In this document: positions 8,795 through 16,596 of the stretch, in pieces
Layout of the letters: each line of letters begins with the position of its first letter
How positions within the stretch are numbered: position 1 is the first letter of the stretch
Assembly (NCBI GenBank): GCA_022865305.1
Contig: JALHSP010000043.1
Location: 124,001 to 188,000, forward strand
Source: Bacteroidales bacterium
Lineage (GTDB): Bacteria; Bacteroidota; Bacteroidia; Bacteroidales; VadinHA17
Length of the DNA: 64,000 nt
Reading direction: 5' to 3'
Made by a program: the position numbers and the translations under genes
Notes under the pieces: generated by a model
Seen by the model: the letters and a program-made list of their open reading frames with translations, nothing else
What the model was told of the DNA's origin: nothing
The model's database searches: none

Positions 8795-9334
8795 TTATTT
8801 AATGGAAATGCTGTCGCATATTTCCCTCATCCATGATGTAACTTTTTTGGAATAAAAATTCAGGTTTTCGCATGTATTGTCACCTTCCATTTTTATCAGG
8901 GAACCTTTATAAGTTCTGATACTCTCAGAAAACTGGTAACAGATGAATACTGTTTTTCCGGCATCAGAACCGGTATTTTTTGTGGCAGTTACTTTGCTTG
9001 ATGCGATATTCTCGATAAAGTTTGAAAATTTCAGCAATTTTTCTCCAGGGATTTTTTTGCCCGAATAAATGCATTTGCCAATATTTTCATCAACCTGACT
9101 ATCGGTTATAATTAAATCTTTATCCGGGAAATTCCACTCCACAGGATTATTATAAGTAAGTACATTTCCTTCATTATCAATGATAAAGCCATAATGCTGA
9201 TTTGCCTGGGCGTTATTAATGTACTCATACTGAAATAATATTCTCTGCCTTTCGCTGATGACATAATTCTTTTTACACCCTGTAAACAGAAGGACAGAAC
9301 AAAGAATAACGGTTATTTTCAGAAACTGTTTCAT
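8795..9334 (-). CDS. Hypothetical lipoprotein
   Basis: I do not recognise the family. Starting at ATG 9334 gives a clean lipoprotein signal, MKQFLKITVILCSVLLFTGC, with the acylated Cys at residue 20; an in-frame start 27 bases upstream would bury it. The mature part (about 160 residues) is rich in short strands, with two further Cys in the C-terminal half (GKCIY and NTCENL) and a Cys near the end (REICDS). It probably faces the periplasm or the cell surface. It is monocistronic and stands between the NfeD gene and a divergent kinase-like gene. No function is proposed. Confidence 0.65.
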   Translation of the reverse strand: MKQFLKITVILCSVLLFTGCKKNYVISERQRILFQYEYINNAQANQHYGFIIDNEGNVLTYNNPVEWNFPDKDLIITDSQVDENIGKCIYSGKKIPGEKLLKFSNFIENIASSKVTATKNTGSDAGKTVFICYQFSESIRTYKGSLIKMEGDNTCENLNFYSKKVTSWMREICDSISIK

Positions 9335-9619
9335 GGTTATCGGATCACATCTTTTCAACAAAAATCAGACCAATTTGTATAATAATCAGTAACAGTTGAA
9401 TAATTATCTTTCAAAGTAAATAACGTTTGTGTGATAAAAAAATTTTCAATTTTAATTTTTTATTGTAACTTATAACGGGAATAATTTCAATGAGATTGAT
9501 ACGGGATATGTATTTATCCCATCCGTTAGTCATGTAGCAGAAGTAGTTCATTTATAAACATTAATAAACCCTGTATATCAACATCTTTTAACAAATAACC
9601 AGAAAAATAAAAGAGTAAG

Positions 9620-10342
9620 ATGGATAAATTTTTTGATTATTTTGATGGTCGGTACAGAGATTCAATCCTTAGCAGACCTCCGACCGATGATGGTCCTGTT
9701 ATTACAATTTCCCGCCAGACAGGATGTGATGCCCGGCAGGTTGCTGAGAATGTTGTTGATAACCTTAACCGGCGATATGAAACGACAAAATGGAAATGGG
9801 TCGATAAAGATATTATTTATGCTATAGCAAAAGAATTAAATACAAATACTCAGCGTGTTGAGAATTTCTATAAAGGTATTGAACTGTCAAATATGTCCGA
9901 AATGATTATGGCTTTTTCGGGTGGTTTTGTAAGTGATCTGCGTGTAAAGAAAGCTATTAAGGAAGTTGTTTTAACAATCTGTAAGGAGGGTCATGTTGTT
10001 CTTGTCGGAAGGGGAGGGGTTTCCATTGCCAATAATATTGAGGATGCCCTTCATGTCAGAATTATTGCGCCTTTTTACTGGAGGGTTGAAAATGTGATGA
10101 AAAAAAAGGAGATGGATTTGGAAACTGCTGAAGCCTATGTCATTGATACCGACGAAAAAAGATTCAACCTTATCACCACTTTCCTCGAAAAAAAATCACT
10201 AAACATTGATTATCTGTTTGATACAACAATAAACCGCAAATCGTATAATATTTTTGAAACAGCCGAACTGATTGTTTCAATGTATGAAAAGAAAATTGGC
10301 AGACAGATTGCTGAACGCAAGAAAACCTCACAGATATTCTGA
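9620..10342 (+). CDS. Cytidylate kinase-like family protein
   Basis: This 240-residue protein belongs to the cytidylate-kinase-like group (PF13189). It opens with the family block VITISRQTGCDARQVAENV, which replaces a classical Walker A: there is no GKS/GKT lysine. LVGRGGVSIANN marks the strand and loop after the nucleotide fold, followed by HVRIIAPFYWRVENVM and the lid-like stretch with the block DTDEKRFNLITTFL. Members are common in anaerobes but their substrate is mostly untested, so calling it a CMP kinase would be premature. It is likely cytosolic and monocistronic. Confidence 0.75.
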   Translation: MDKFFDYFDGRYRDSILSRPPTDDGPVITISRQTGCDARQVAENVVDNLNRRYETTKWKWVDKDIIYAIAKELNTNTQRVENFYKGIELSNMSEMIMAFSGGFVSDLRVKKAIKEVVLTICKEGHVVLVGRGGVSIANNIEDALHVRIIAPFYWRVENVMKKKEMDLETAEAYVIDTDEKRFNLITTFLEKKSLNIDYLFDTTINRKSYNIFETAELIVSMYEKKIGRQIAERKKTSQIF

Positions 10343-10360
10343 AATGTAAATGTCACAGAA

Positions 10361-10531
10361 GGCTGTCTCAAAAGTCTGCCACCTCCCCCCGACGTTACCG
10401 TCGGGGTACTCCTCCTCTGAAGAAGAGGAGAAAGTTATAATATAGTAAATCATTACTTTCCCCTCCTTTTAAAGGAGGGGTGTCCCGAACCTAGTGTCGG
10501 GACGGGGTGGTTTAAGACACTTTTGAGACAA
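10361..10531. repeat. MITE-like palindromic repeat element
   Basis: A 171-bp non-coding block is bounded by inverted ends GTCTCAAAAGT (10365-10375) and ACTTTTGAGAC (10519-10529). Several nested hairpins lie inside: CCCGAC/GTCGGG near 10387, CTCCTCTGAAGAAGAGGAG near 10411, CCCCTCCTTTTAAAGGAGGGG near 10461, and GTCCCGA/TCGGGAC near 10482-10502. Terminal inversion with no coding content fits a small non-autonomous element or a mobile palindromic repeat. It sits between two convergent genes and may also terminate transcription. Confidence 0.55.
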
Positions 10532-10545
10532 CCTCCTGCGTTATT

Positions 10546-11850
10546 TTATATATTTAATTCCCCTACCTTTTTAATATGGTCACTTAATCTTCTGTCAAGG
10601 CTTTTCTTATAAGCATCCCAGTCTTTTATCGGGTATTTTGCAACACCACTATCCATAGCAGCTTTTGCAACAGCCGATGCAACGCTTGAGATGAGCCTTG
10701 GATCGAGAGGTTTTGGTATAATATATTCTCTTCCAAATGTAAGTTTATCAAGACTATAGGCTTTTAAAACACTGGCCGGTACCGGTTCTTTTGCAAGAGC
10801 TGCCAGTGCTCTCGAAGCAGCCAGCTTCATTTCCTCGTTAATTGTTGAGGCTCTGACATCCAGAGCGCCACGGAAAATAAACGGGAATCCCAGGACATTA
10901 TTAATCTGGTTTGGATAGTCCGATCTTCCGGTCGCAAATATCAGGTCATCTCTTGTTGCCATTGCATCTTCGAAGGTAATTTCGGGATTAGGATTCGCCA
11001 TGGCAAAGACAACCGGATTTGGAGCCATCGAAGCCAGCATCTCTTTTGTCAGCATACCGGCCACTGAGAGCCCCAGGAAAAGGTCTGCATCCTTAACAGC
11101 CTGAGCCAGAGTGTCGATGTCCCTGTCAGTGATAAACTCCTGCTTGTATTTATTAAGATCTTTCCTTTTACGGTTTATAACACCCTTGGAATCAACCATC
11201 ACTATATTTTCCTTCTTAACGCCCATGGATAGATAAAGCCTTGAACAGGAAATTGCTGCTGCACCTGCTCCGCAGACTACCAATTTTATCTTATCGATCT
11301 TTTTCCCTGTTATTTCCAGGGTATTCAGTAGCCCGGCTCCGGATATAATTGCAGTTCCGTGCTGGTCATCATGGAAGACAGGTATATCAAGCATTTTCTT
11401 CAACCTGGTCTCGACCTCGAAACACTCCGGAGCTTTGATATCTTCAAGATTAATGCCTCCGAAAGTCGGTGCAATTTTAGCACAAATCTCAATGAGCTTG
11501 TCAGGATCCTTCTCATCAACTTCAATATCAAAAACATCAACATCAGCAAATACCTTGAAGAGCAGGCCTTTACCCTCCATAACAGGTTTACCGGCCAAAG
11601 TCCCTATATCGCCGAGACCAAGAACAGCCGTTCCGTTTGAAATAACAGCCACAAGGTTGCCTTTTGCTGTATAATTGTACGCATCTTCCGGGTTTTTCTG
11701 GATTTCCAGGCATGGCCAGGCAACTCCCGGTGTATAAGCAAGACTCAGATCAAATTGCGTACTGTAAGGTTTTGTCGGTATTACCTCTACTTTACCATGA
11801 CGGCCTCTGCTGTGATAGAGAAGCGCATCTTCTTTTGTTACTTTCGGCAT
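10546..11850 (-). CDS. Malic enzyme (oxaloacetate-decarboxylating malate dehydrogenase), short form
   Basis: This enzyme decarboxylates malate oxidatively to pyruvate with NAD(P)H. The N-terminal malic domain is intact: [15 protein letters not shown], then the metal and substrate block ([15 protein letters not shown] and [11 protein letters not shown]). The NAD-binding domain follows ([15 protein letters not shown]) and AMANPNPEI. Length is 434 residues: the protein stops after the NAD domain and lacks the C-terminal phosphotransacetylase-like domain that MaeB-type enzymes of this sequence class usually carry, though short stand-alone forms are known. The last residues (KKVGELNI) end cleanly, so there is no sign of recent truncation. 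Cofactor preference is not visible. Confidence 0.92.
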   Translation of the reverse strand: MPKVTKEDALLYHSRGRHGKVEVIPTKPYSTQFDLSLAYTPGVAWPCLEIQKNPEDAYNYTAKGNLVAVISNGTAVLGLGDIGTLAGKPVMEGKGLLFKVFADVDVFDIEVDEKDPDKLIEICAKIAPTFGGINLEDIKAPECFEVETRLKKMLDIPVFHDDQHGTAIISGAGLLNTLEITGKKIDKIKLVVCGAGAAAISCSRLYLSMGVKKENIVMVDSKGVINRKRKDLNKYKQEFITDRDIDTLAQAVKDADLFLGLSVAGMLTKEMLASMAPNPVVFAMANPNPEITFEDAMATRDDLIFATGRSDYPNQINNVLGFPFIFRGALDVRASTINEEMKLAASRALAALAKEPVPASVLKAYSLDKLTFGREYIIPKPLDPRLISSVASAVAKAAMDSGVAKYPIKDWDAYKKSLDRRLSDHIKKVGELNI

Positions 11851-12021
11851 AGTTTGAACAATTAATAGTATTTTGAAAAAGAATTCTCACGATCCCTTAA
11901 TAACAGCAGAATCGTTTTTTATTATTCTCTAAGGTACAACTATAAAACTTAATTTAAAATGAAAAATGTCAGTTTGTCTCAGGTATTGAATTTTCTAACA
12001 TTAAATAACATTTTGATAATA

Positions 12022-12029
12022 TAATTTTG
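12022..12029 (+). promoter_or_regulatory. Bacteroidota -7 box upstream of the ROK kinase gene
   Basis: TAATTTTG matches the TAnnTTTG consensus exactly and would place the start of transcription about 75 bases before the kinase ATG. I see no convincing TTTG at the -33 spacing. Confidence 0.45.
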
Positions 12030-12109
12030 CAGTAAAGACAAATTTAAATACTTTCAACGTCAGTATTTTTAATCATTTTCTGAAGTATTCTTAAAATTAC
12101 ATTTATTAT

Positions 12110-13045
12110 ATGGAGCAAAATTTCGCAATTGGTGTAGATATCGGTGGAAGCCATATCAGTTGTGCAGCAGTTGATCTGGTATCATATAAGATACTTAGAG
12201 AAACACTTACTGAGAAAGCGGTTGATAACAAGGCGCCGGCAGGAGAAATCATTGCAATCTGGGCAAAAGCCCTTTCTGAAGTGATTAAAAAAATCCCGCA
12301 TGGACGACTTAAGGGGATAGGTTTTGGAATGCCAGGGCCTTTTGATTATGTAAAAGGGATAAGTTATATAAAAGGTGTGGCAAAATATGAAAACCTTTAT
12401 GGCTGCAATGTTAAAAATGCTATTTCCGAAAGCCTGAATGTCCCTGAAAGCTTCCCGGTCAGGTTTATGAATGATGTTTCATCCTTTGCCGTCGGGGAAG
12501 CACTGGTAGGTAAAGCAGCAAAGGTAACCCGGTCAATGTGTGTCACACTCGGAACCGGCTTCGGATCTGCTTTTATCAGCGACCGCATTCCTGTTGTTGA
12601 TGGTCCGGAGGTTCCAAAGCTGGGCTGTGTTTATCACCTTCCTTACAAGGACAATATTGCCGATGATTATTTTTCCACACGATGGTTTCTCGGAAGTTAT
12701 AATAAGCTGACAGGAAAACATATGAGCGGCGTAAAAGAAATTGCTGAACTGGCTATTAACGATAAAGCAGTAAAAGATCTGTTTACAGAGTTTGGCAATA
12801 ATCTGGGATCGTTTCTTGCTCCATGGCTGATCAGATTCAAAGCTGAAATAGTTGTGGTTGGCGGAAATATTTCTCATGCGTGGAATCTTTTTGGTAATAT
12901 TTTCGAAAGCAGATTGAAAAAGGAAGGTTGTAGCTGCAAAGTAACCCTTTCTGAACTTAAAGAAGACGCTGCACTTATCGGTAGTGCATATCTTCTCAAT
13001 GATGATTTCTGGAAAGCAGTTCAGCACGCTCTTACATTGATGTAA
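12110..13045 (+). CDS. ROK family sugar kinase (glucokinase-like)
   Basis: This is a cytosolic ATP-dependent hexose kinase of 311 residues. The phosphate-1 loop is VDIGGSHISCAAVDL at the N-terminus. GIGFGMPGPFDYVKGI and FMNDVSSFAVGE (catalytic Asp region) follow, and TLGTGFGSAFI is the phosphate-2 motif. The usual ROK zinc-binding block (Cys-rich CxCGxxGC) is not present, the corresponding part reading GCVYHLPYKDNIADDYFS, so the substrate may be unusual. The gene is followed after about 25 bp by a FucP-type permease, suggesting that the pair imports and phosphorylates a free sugar such as glucose, mannose or allose. Confidence 0.87.
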   Translation: MEQNFAIGVDIGGSHISCAAVDLVSYKILRETLTEKAVDNKAPAGEIIAIWAKALSEVIKKIPHGRLKGIGFGMPGPFDYVKGISYIKGVAKYENLYGCNVKNAISESLNVPESFPVRFMNDVSSFAVGEALVGKAAKVTRSMCVTLGTGFGSAFISDRIPVVDGPEVPKLGCVYHLPYKDNIADDYFSTRWFLGSYNKLTGKHMSGVKEIAELAINDKAVKDLFTEFGNNLGSFLAPWLIRFKAEIVVVGGNISHAWNLFGNIFESRLKKEGCSCKVTLSELKEDAALIGSAYLLNDDFWKAVQHALTLM

Positions 13046-13070
13046 CCCATAAACCTTAAACTTTTTGATT

Positions 13071-14225
13071 ATGAATACTCAAAAAATCAACATTTCAAAA
13101 ATAGCACCTGTTCTGATGGCTTTCTTTGTGATGAGCTTTGTTGACCTTGTCGGTATCGGTGTTGACCGTGTAAGCAAGGATATGAACCTCAGCGCAACAT
13201 TAGCCCAGCTGATACCTTCAGCTGCTTTCCTCTGGTTCCTTCTGTTATCTGTACCGGTTGGGGTGATGCAGTCACGGCTTGGGAAGCGGTTTATGCTAAA
13301 TATAGGGATGGGAGTAACAGCCCTGGGATTACTGGTCCCTTTCTTCTTCTATTCATTTGGAATGGTTTTGGCAGGATTTGCTCTTCTGGGTATTGGTAAT
13401 ACCATAGTTCAGGTTTCTGCCAATCCATTACTGGTCGATGTTGTTCCTGGTAACAGGGCTTCAAGCTTCCTCAGCTTTTCGCAGTTTGTAAAAGCAATTG
13501 GTTCCATGCTGGGAGCTCCTCTGGCAGCAGGTTTTGCTGCTTTGTTCGGTGACTGGAAGCTGTTATTCCTGGTGTTTGGAGTAGTCTCAATCCTGTCCGT
13601 CTTATGGCTCGGGTCTTCAAAGATTGAAGAAACTAAGGTTGAGGGATACAAAGCAACATTTGCCTCTTCATTTAAACTTCTTGGAAACGGTTTTGTACTG
13701 TTAATGGTGCTTTCAATCTTTCTGGTTGTTGGAGTTGACGTAGGTTTCAATTCAAATTCAGGCCAGTTCCTGATCAAACAGTTCAATATTGACCAGACAG
13801 TAGCAGAGTCAGGTCGCAGCGTATATTTCTTCGGACGTATGCTTGGTACTTTTGCCGGAGCAATCCTGCTTACTAAAATCTCTTCGCGCAGTTTTTTTAT
13901 GTGGACCTCCGTACTCGGAATATTGTGTTTTATTGTTATTCTTCTTGTGAAGTCACCTGCAATGGCATGGGTGCTCGTATTTCTTATTGGACTGGCAGTT
14001 GCAAATATCTGGCCGCTTGTATTTTCGATTGCGGTAGAAAAATATCCCACACGCAGTAATGAAATATCCGGACTTATGATGATGGCAATATCAGGAGGAG
14101 CAGTTATTCCCCTTTTAGTCGGTTGGATAAGTGACATGAGTACCGTTGCAATTGGGATGACTGTTCTGATTGCCTGTATGATTTACCTGTGGGCAGTATC
14201 AATGTACTGTCTTAAAAAACAGTGA
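13071..14225 (+). CDS. MFS sugar permease, FucP/glucose-galactose transporter type
   Basis: This 12-helix major facilitator protein of 384 residues resembles sugar:H+ symporters of the FucP group (blocks SANPLLVDVVPGNRASSFLSFSQFVKAIG and NIWPLVFSIAVEKYP). Two six-helix halves are separated by a charged loop near residues 185-200 (SKIEETKVEGYK). ATG 13071 is chosen; an upstream in-frame TTG two codons earlier adds nothing. It forms an operon with the ROK kinase 25 bp upstream, so the imported sugar is probably phosphorylated by that enzyme. The exact sugar is not readable from sequence. Confidence 0.87.
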   Translation: MNTQKINISKIAPVLMAFFVMSFVDLVGIGVDRVSKDMNLSATLAQLIPSAAFLWFLLLSVPVGVMQSRLGKRFMLNIGMGVTALGLLVPFFFYSFGMVLAGFALLGIGNTIVQVSANPLLVDVVPGNRASSFLSFSQFVKAIGSMLGAPLAAGFAALFGDWKLLFLVFGVVSILSVLWLGSSKIEETKVEGYKATFASSFKLLGNGFVLLMVLSIFLVVGVDVGFNSNSGQFLIKQFNIDQTVAESGRSVYFFGRMLGTFAGAILLTKISSRSFFMWTSVLGILCFIVILLVKSPAMAWVLVFLIGLAVANIWPLVFSIAVEKYPTRSNEISGLMMMAISGGAVIPLLVGWISDMSTVAIGMTVLIACMIYLWAVSMYCLKKQ

Positions 14226-14389
14226 TTGTCGAAGATCAGGAAAAAAATATTCAAATTCTGTTTGTCTGCTTCAATATAACAAACCCTTCGGTTTGATAAA
14301 AAAATCGAATCTTGTTAGGGTAACTTTATATTATCCTGTATTATAGAAAAGTAAATAAAGGGAAACAGAGTAAAACGACTTATCTCGGG

Positions 14390-14998
14390 ATGGCTGGAAT
14401 AAATCAGATCGAATATCAGCTTCCTGACGGATCAAATGTATCATTGAATGCGGACAGCAAAATCACATATGACAGGATGCATTTTAATAGTGACCGCCAT
14501 CTTAAACTTGAGGGAGAGGCATTCTTCGATATCACACAAGGGAATAATTTCACCATTTCAACAAGCAGTGGTGAAATTAAAGTTCTTGGCACCTCATTTA
14601 ATGTTTTTACCAGAAATAATTCATTTAAGGTAAGTTGCCTTACAGGTAAAATCCTTGTTTTCACTGAAAACCAGTCAATAGAAATAGTTCCGGGCGAAAG
14701 TGCCGAACTTTCAGGGGATGGCCTTATCAGCTTCAGGGATAACAACTTAAGTTCGGTTACAGGTTGGCTGAATGGAGAATTCAGTTTTGTGAATGCATCT
14801 CTTGTTTTAGTATTTGAAGAGATAGAGCGTCAGTTTAATGTTAAATTTGCAGGTCAGAAGATTGATAACAGGTATTTCACAGGTGGTTTTACAAATAAAG
14901 ATCTGAGAACTGCGTTAGAAATTGTATGTCCCCTTATGGATCTAAAATATGAGATTGGCAATAACGGCAAAATATTTATTTCTGAAAGGACGCAATAG
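14390..14998 (+). pseudogene. FecR-family anti-sigma receptor domain, 5'-truncated
   Basis: The encoded 202 residues match the periplasmic half of FecR-type anti-sigma regulators: the FecR core (QLPDGSNVSLNADSKI, EGEAFFDI and VLGTSFNVF) and a C-terminal DUF4974 domain (about residues 130-200, VFEEIERQFNVKF). The cytoplasmic anti-sigma segment and the transmembrane helix expected before this are missing. Reading upstream in frame gives only some 22 further codons with no ATG before a stop at 14321. No ECF sigma-factor gene is adjacent. It is probably the remnant of a sigma/anti-sigma/TonB receptor cluster, although a short exported FecR domain cannot be excluded. Confidence 0.7.
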
Positions 14999-15353
14999 TA
15001 CAATTCTGTGTATTACCTTAATATCATTCCTGTTACATTCAAATCTTAAAGCTCAGACTTATAAACTGACTTTTCAAAATACTAAACTCTCTGAAGCCCT
15101 TCTTCAGTCATCAAAAGAGCTTGATATTAAAGTAGCTTTCGATTCCGACAAATTAAGTGCTATAACCATAGATAAGGAGGTCATCGGCAATACTGTTGAT
15201 GAATTTATGACAAACCTCCTGTCTAATACTGGTTTTGAATTTAAATCGAGATATGACAGGTATCTGATCCTTGACCTGAAAGGTAACGATGAAAACAGCC
15301 TTTATAATGAATGCCAGATTATCGGTTTCAAATTCTTTCTCTCGGTAGGGTAA
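14949..15353 (+). pseudogene. STN (secretin/TonB short N-terminal) domain, remnant of a SusC-type receptor
   Basis: This 134-residue reading frame overlaps the FecR fragment by 50 bases. It has a hydrophobic export signal (STILCITLISFLLHSNLKAQ) and a clear STN domain (TYKLTFQNTKLSEALLQSSKELDIKVAFD, ending LILD). In Bacteroidota, SusC-type receptors that receive a FecR signal begin in this way. Here translation ends after the STN domain, and no carboxypeptidase-like, plug or barrel sequence follows. The downstream 138 bases contain no related fragment. A deletion fusing a receptor 5' end to the next gene is the simplest reading; a stand-alone STN protein is the alternative. Confidence 0.65.
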
Positions 15354-15491
15354 AAATTAATTTTCCTGTATTAATGAAGGAGTTTGACACTCAACTCTCC
15401 CATGGGGCTGCATAATGTTAAAATTTAACAGTTCTCTTAAAGGGGATGGGGGCAAACAAAGAAGATTAAGTCTAACCTAATAAGGAGAATT

Positions 15492-16454
15492 ATGAAAAAT
15501 AAATTAATTATCGGATCCGTCATCCTTCTGATGACAGGATTCTTATCATGTCAGAAAAATGACAGGTTCTGGGGTGAGTCCTCTTTAGAAAAGGACCTGT
15601 ATACATCTGTAACTGAGATTATTGGAAATCAGGTAAGTTTTATTACAGGTGCTAATGAGCATGGTGTATCTGTTGAAAGATATGATGGCCATAGCCCGGC
15701 CTGTTTATTGAACGGCAGTCCGGGAAATTATGGTATTCCAGGATGGGGCATGCCGGGTATCAGCCATCTGAAATTCCATGTTCCGCATATTGACAGTTGC
15801 GTTAATGTCACTGTGAGCAGCAATACGTATCCAAAGGAAATTGTTATAGAATATCTTGCCGGATGCTCTAATCACAGGCATGACAAACAGGGTAAAGTCA
15901 TAATTAATCTTTCGGATACTATTACCAACGAGGGAGCAGTGCAGACAATAACCTATCAGGATTTTTATATTGATACCATTAAAGTCGATCTGACGGCAAC
16001 TTTAAAAAATCTTGGAAAAAATTCTTCCGGAAACTGGGTTATTACAAAAACCTATACACAAACGATCACAAAGAATGATGAGGTAAGCGTCCGGAAAAAC
16101 GATGAGAGCCAGGAATGGACTGCCGGATTTGAAACAACTGATAAAAAGGACAATGTTTATTATCTCTCCGGCAGTGGAAGTGTTGTTATCAATGACGCTG
16201 AAAAATATGCTAAAACAATAACAACACCATTACTTTTTGATGGAAGCTGTGAGTTTATTAAGAGCGGTGTGATCGAACTTAACAGAAACGGAAATGAAGT
16301 CATCATTGATTATGGTGACGGTACCTGCGATGACAAAGCTACAGTCACAACAAACGGAACCACCGAAGAAATTAATTTGCATTCACATAAATTCAGGGAA
16401 GGCGGAAGATTTGGGAAACATTTTCATGGTTTTGGAAGGAGACACGGAGGTTAG
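15492..16454 (+). CDS. Hypothetical lipoprotein with His/Gly-rich C-terminus
   Basis: I do not recognise the family. The 320-residue protein has a lipoprotein signal, MKNKLIIGSVILLMTGFLSC (acylated Cys20). The mature part is strand-rich, with paired blocks of the kind VVINDAEKYAKTITTPLLFD, and several Cys (CVNV, LAGCSNH, GSCEF, GTCDD) that could form disulfides. The last 25 residues are rich in His, Gly, Phe and Arg (HSHKFREGGRFGKHFHGFGRRHGG in part), suggesting metal binding or surface exposure. A strong ribosome binding site, AAGGAGA, lies 6 bases before the start, unusual in this window, which implies high expression. It follows the FecR/STN remnants and ends in a good terminator. Confidence 0.7.
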   Translation: MKNKLIIGSVILLMTGFLSCQKNDRFWGESSLEKDLYTSVTEIIGNQVSFITGANEHGVSVERYDGHSPACLLNGSPGNYGIPGWGMPGISHLKFHVPHIDSCVNVTVSSNTYPKEIVIEYLAGCSNHRHDKQGKVIINLSDTITNEGAVQTITYQDFYIDTIKVDLTATLKNLGKNSSGNWVITKTYTQTITKNDEVSVRKNDESQEWTAGFETTDKKDNVYYLSGSGSVVINDAEKYAKTITTPLLFDGSCEFIKSGVIELNRNGNEVIIDYGDGTCDDKATVTTNGTTEEINLHSHKFREGGRFGKHFHGFGRRHGG

Positions 16455-16481
16455 TTTTCTAGGTTAGTTGATTAAAGGTAA

Positions 16482-16516
16482 AAAACGCCCGGATCACAGA
16501 TCCAGGCGTTTTTATT
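16482..16516. terminator. Bidirectional intrinsic terminator
   Basis: AAAACGCC-C-GGAT (from 16482) pairs with ATCC-A-GGCGTTTT (16500-16512) around a 5-nt loop, with A-run before and T-run after. It lies between the convergent lipoprotein and GH3 genes and can serve both strands. Confidence 0.85.
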
Positions 16517-16596
16517 TATGAAAATACTTTAAAGAAATTTCAAATAAGGATTCATTTTTCGGATGATGGGTGATTCAAACTGCAGTCAAAACATTT

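Noticed and set aside
9620..10342. True cytidylate kinase (cmk)
   Set aside because: The Walker A lysine motif is absent, and the sequence belongs to the separate cytidylate-kinase-like family.
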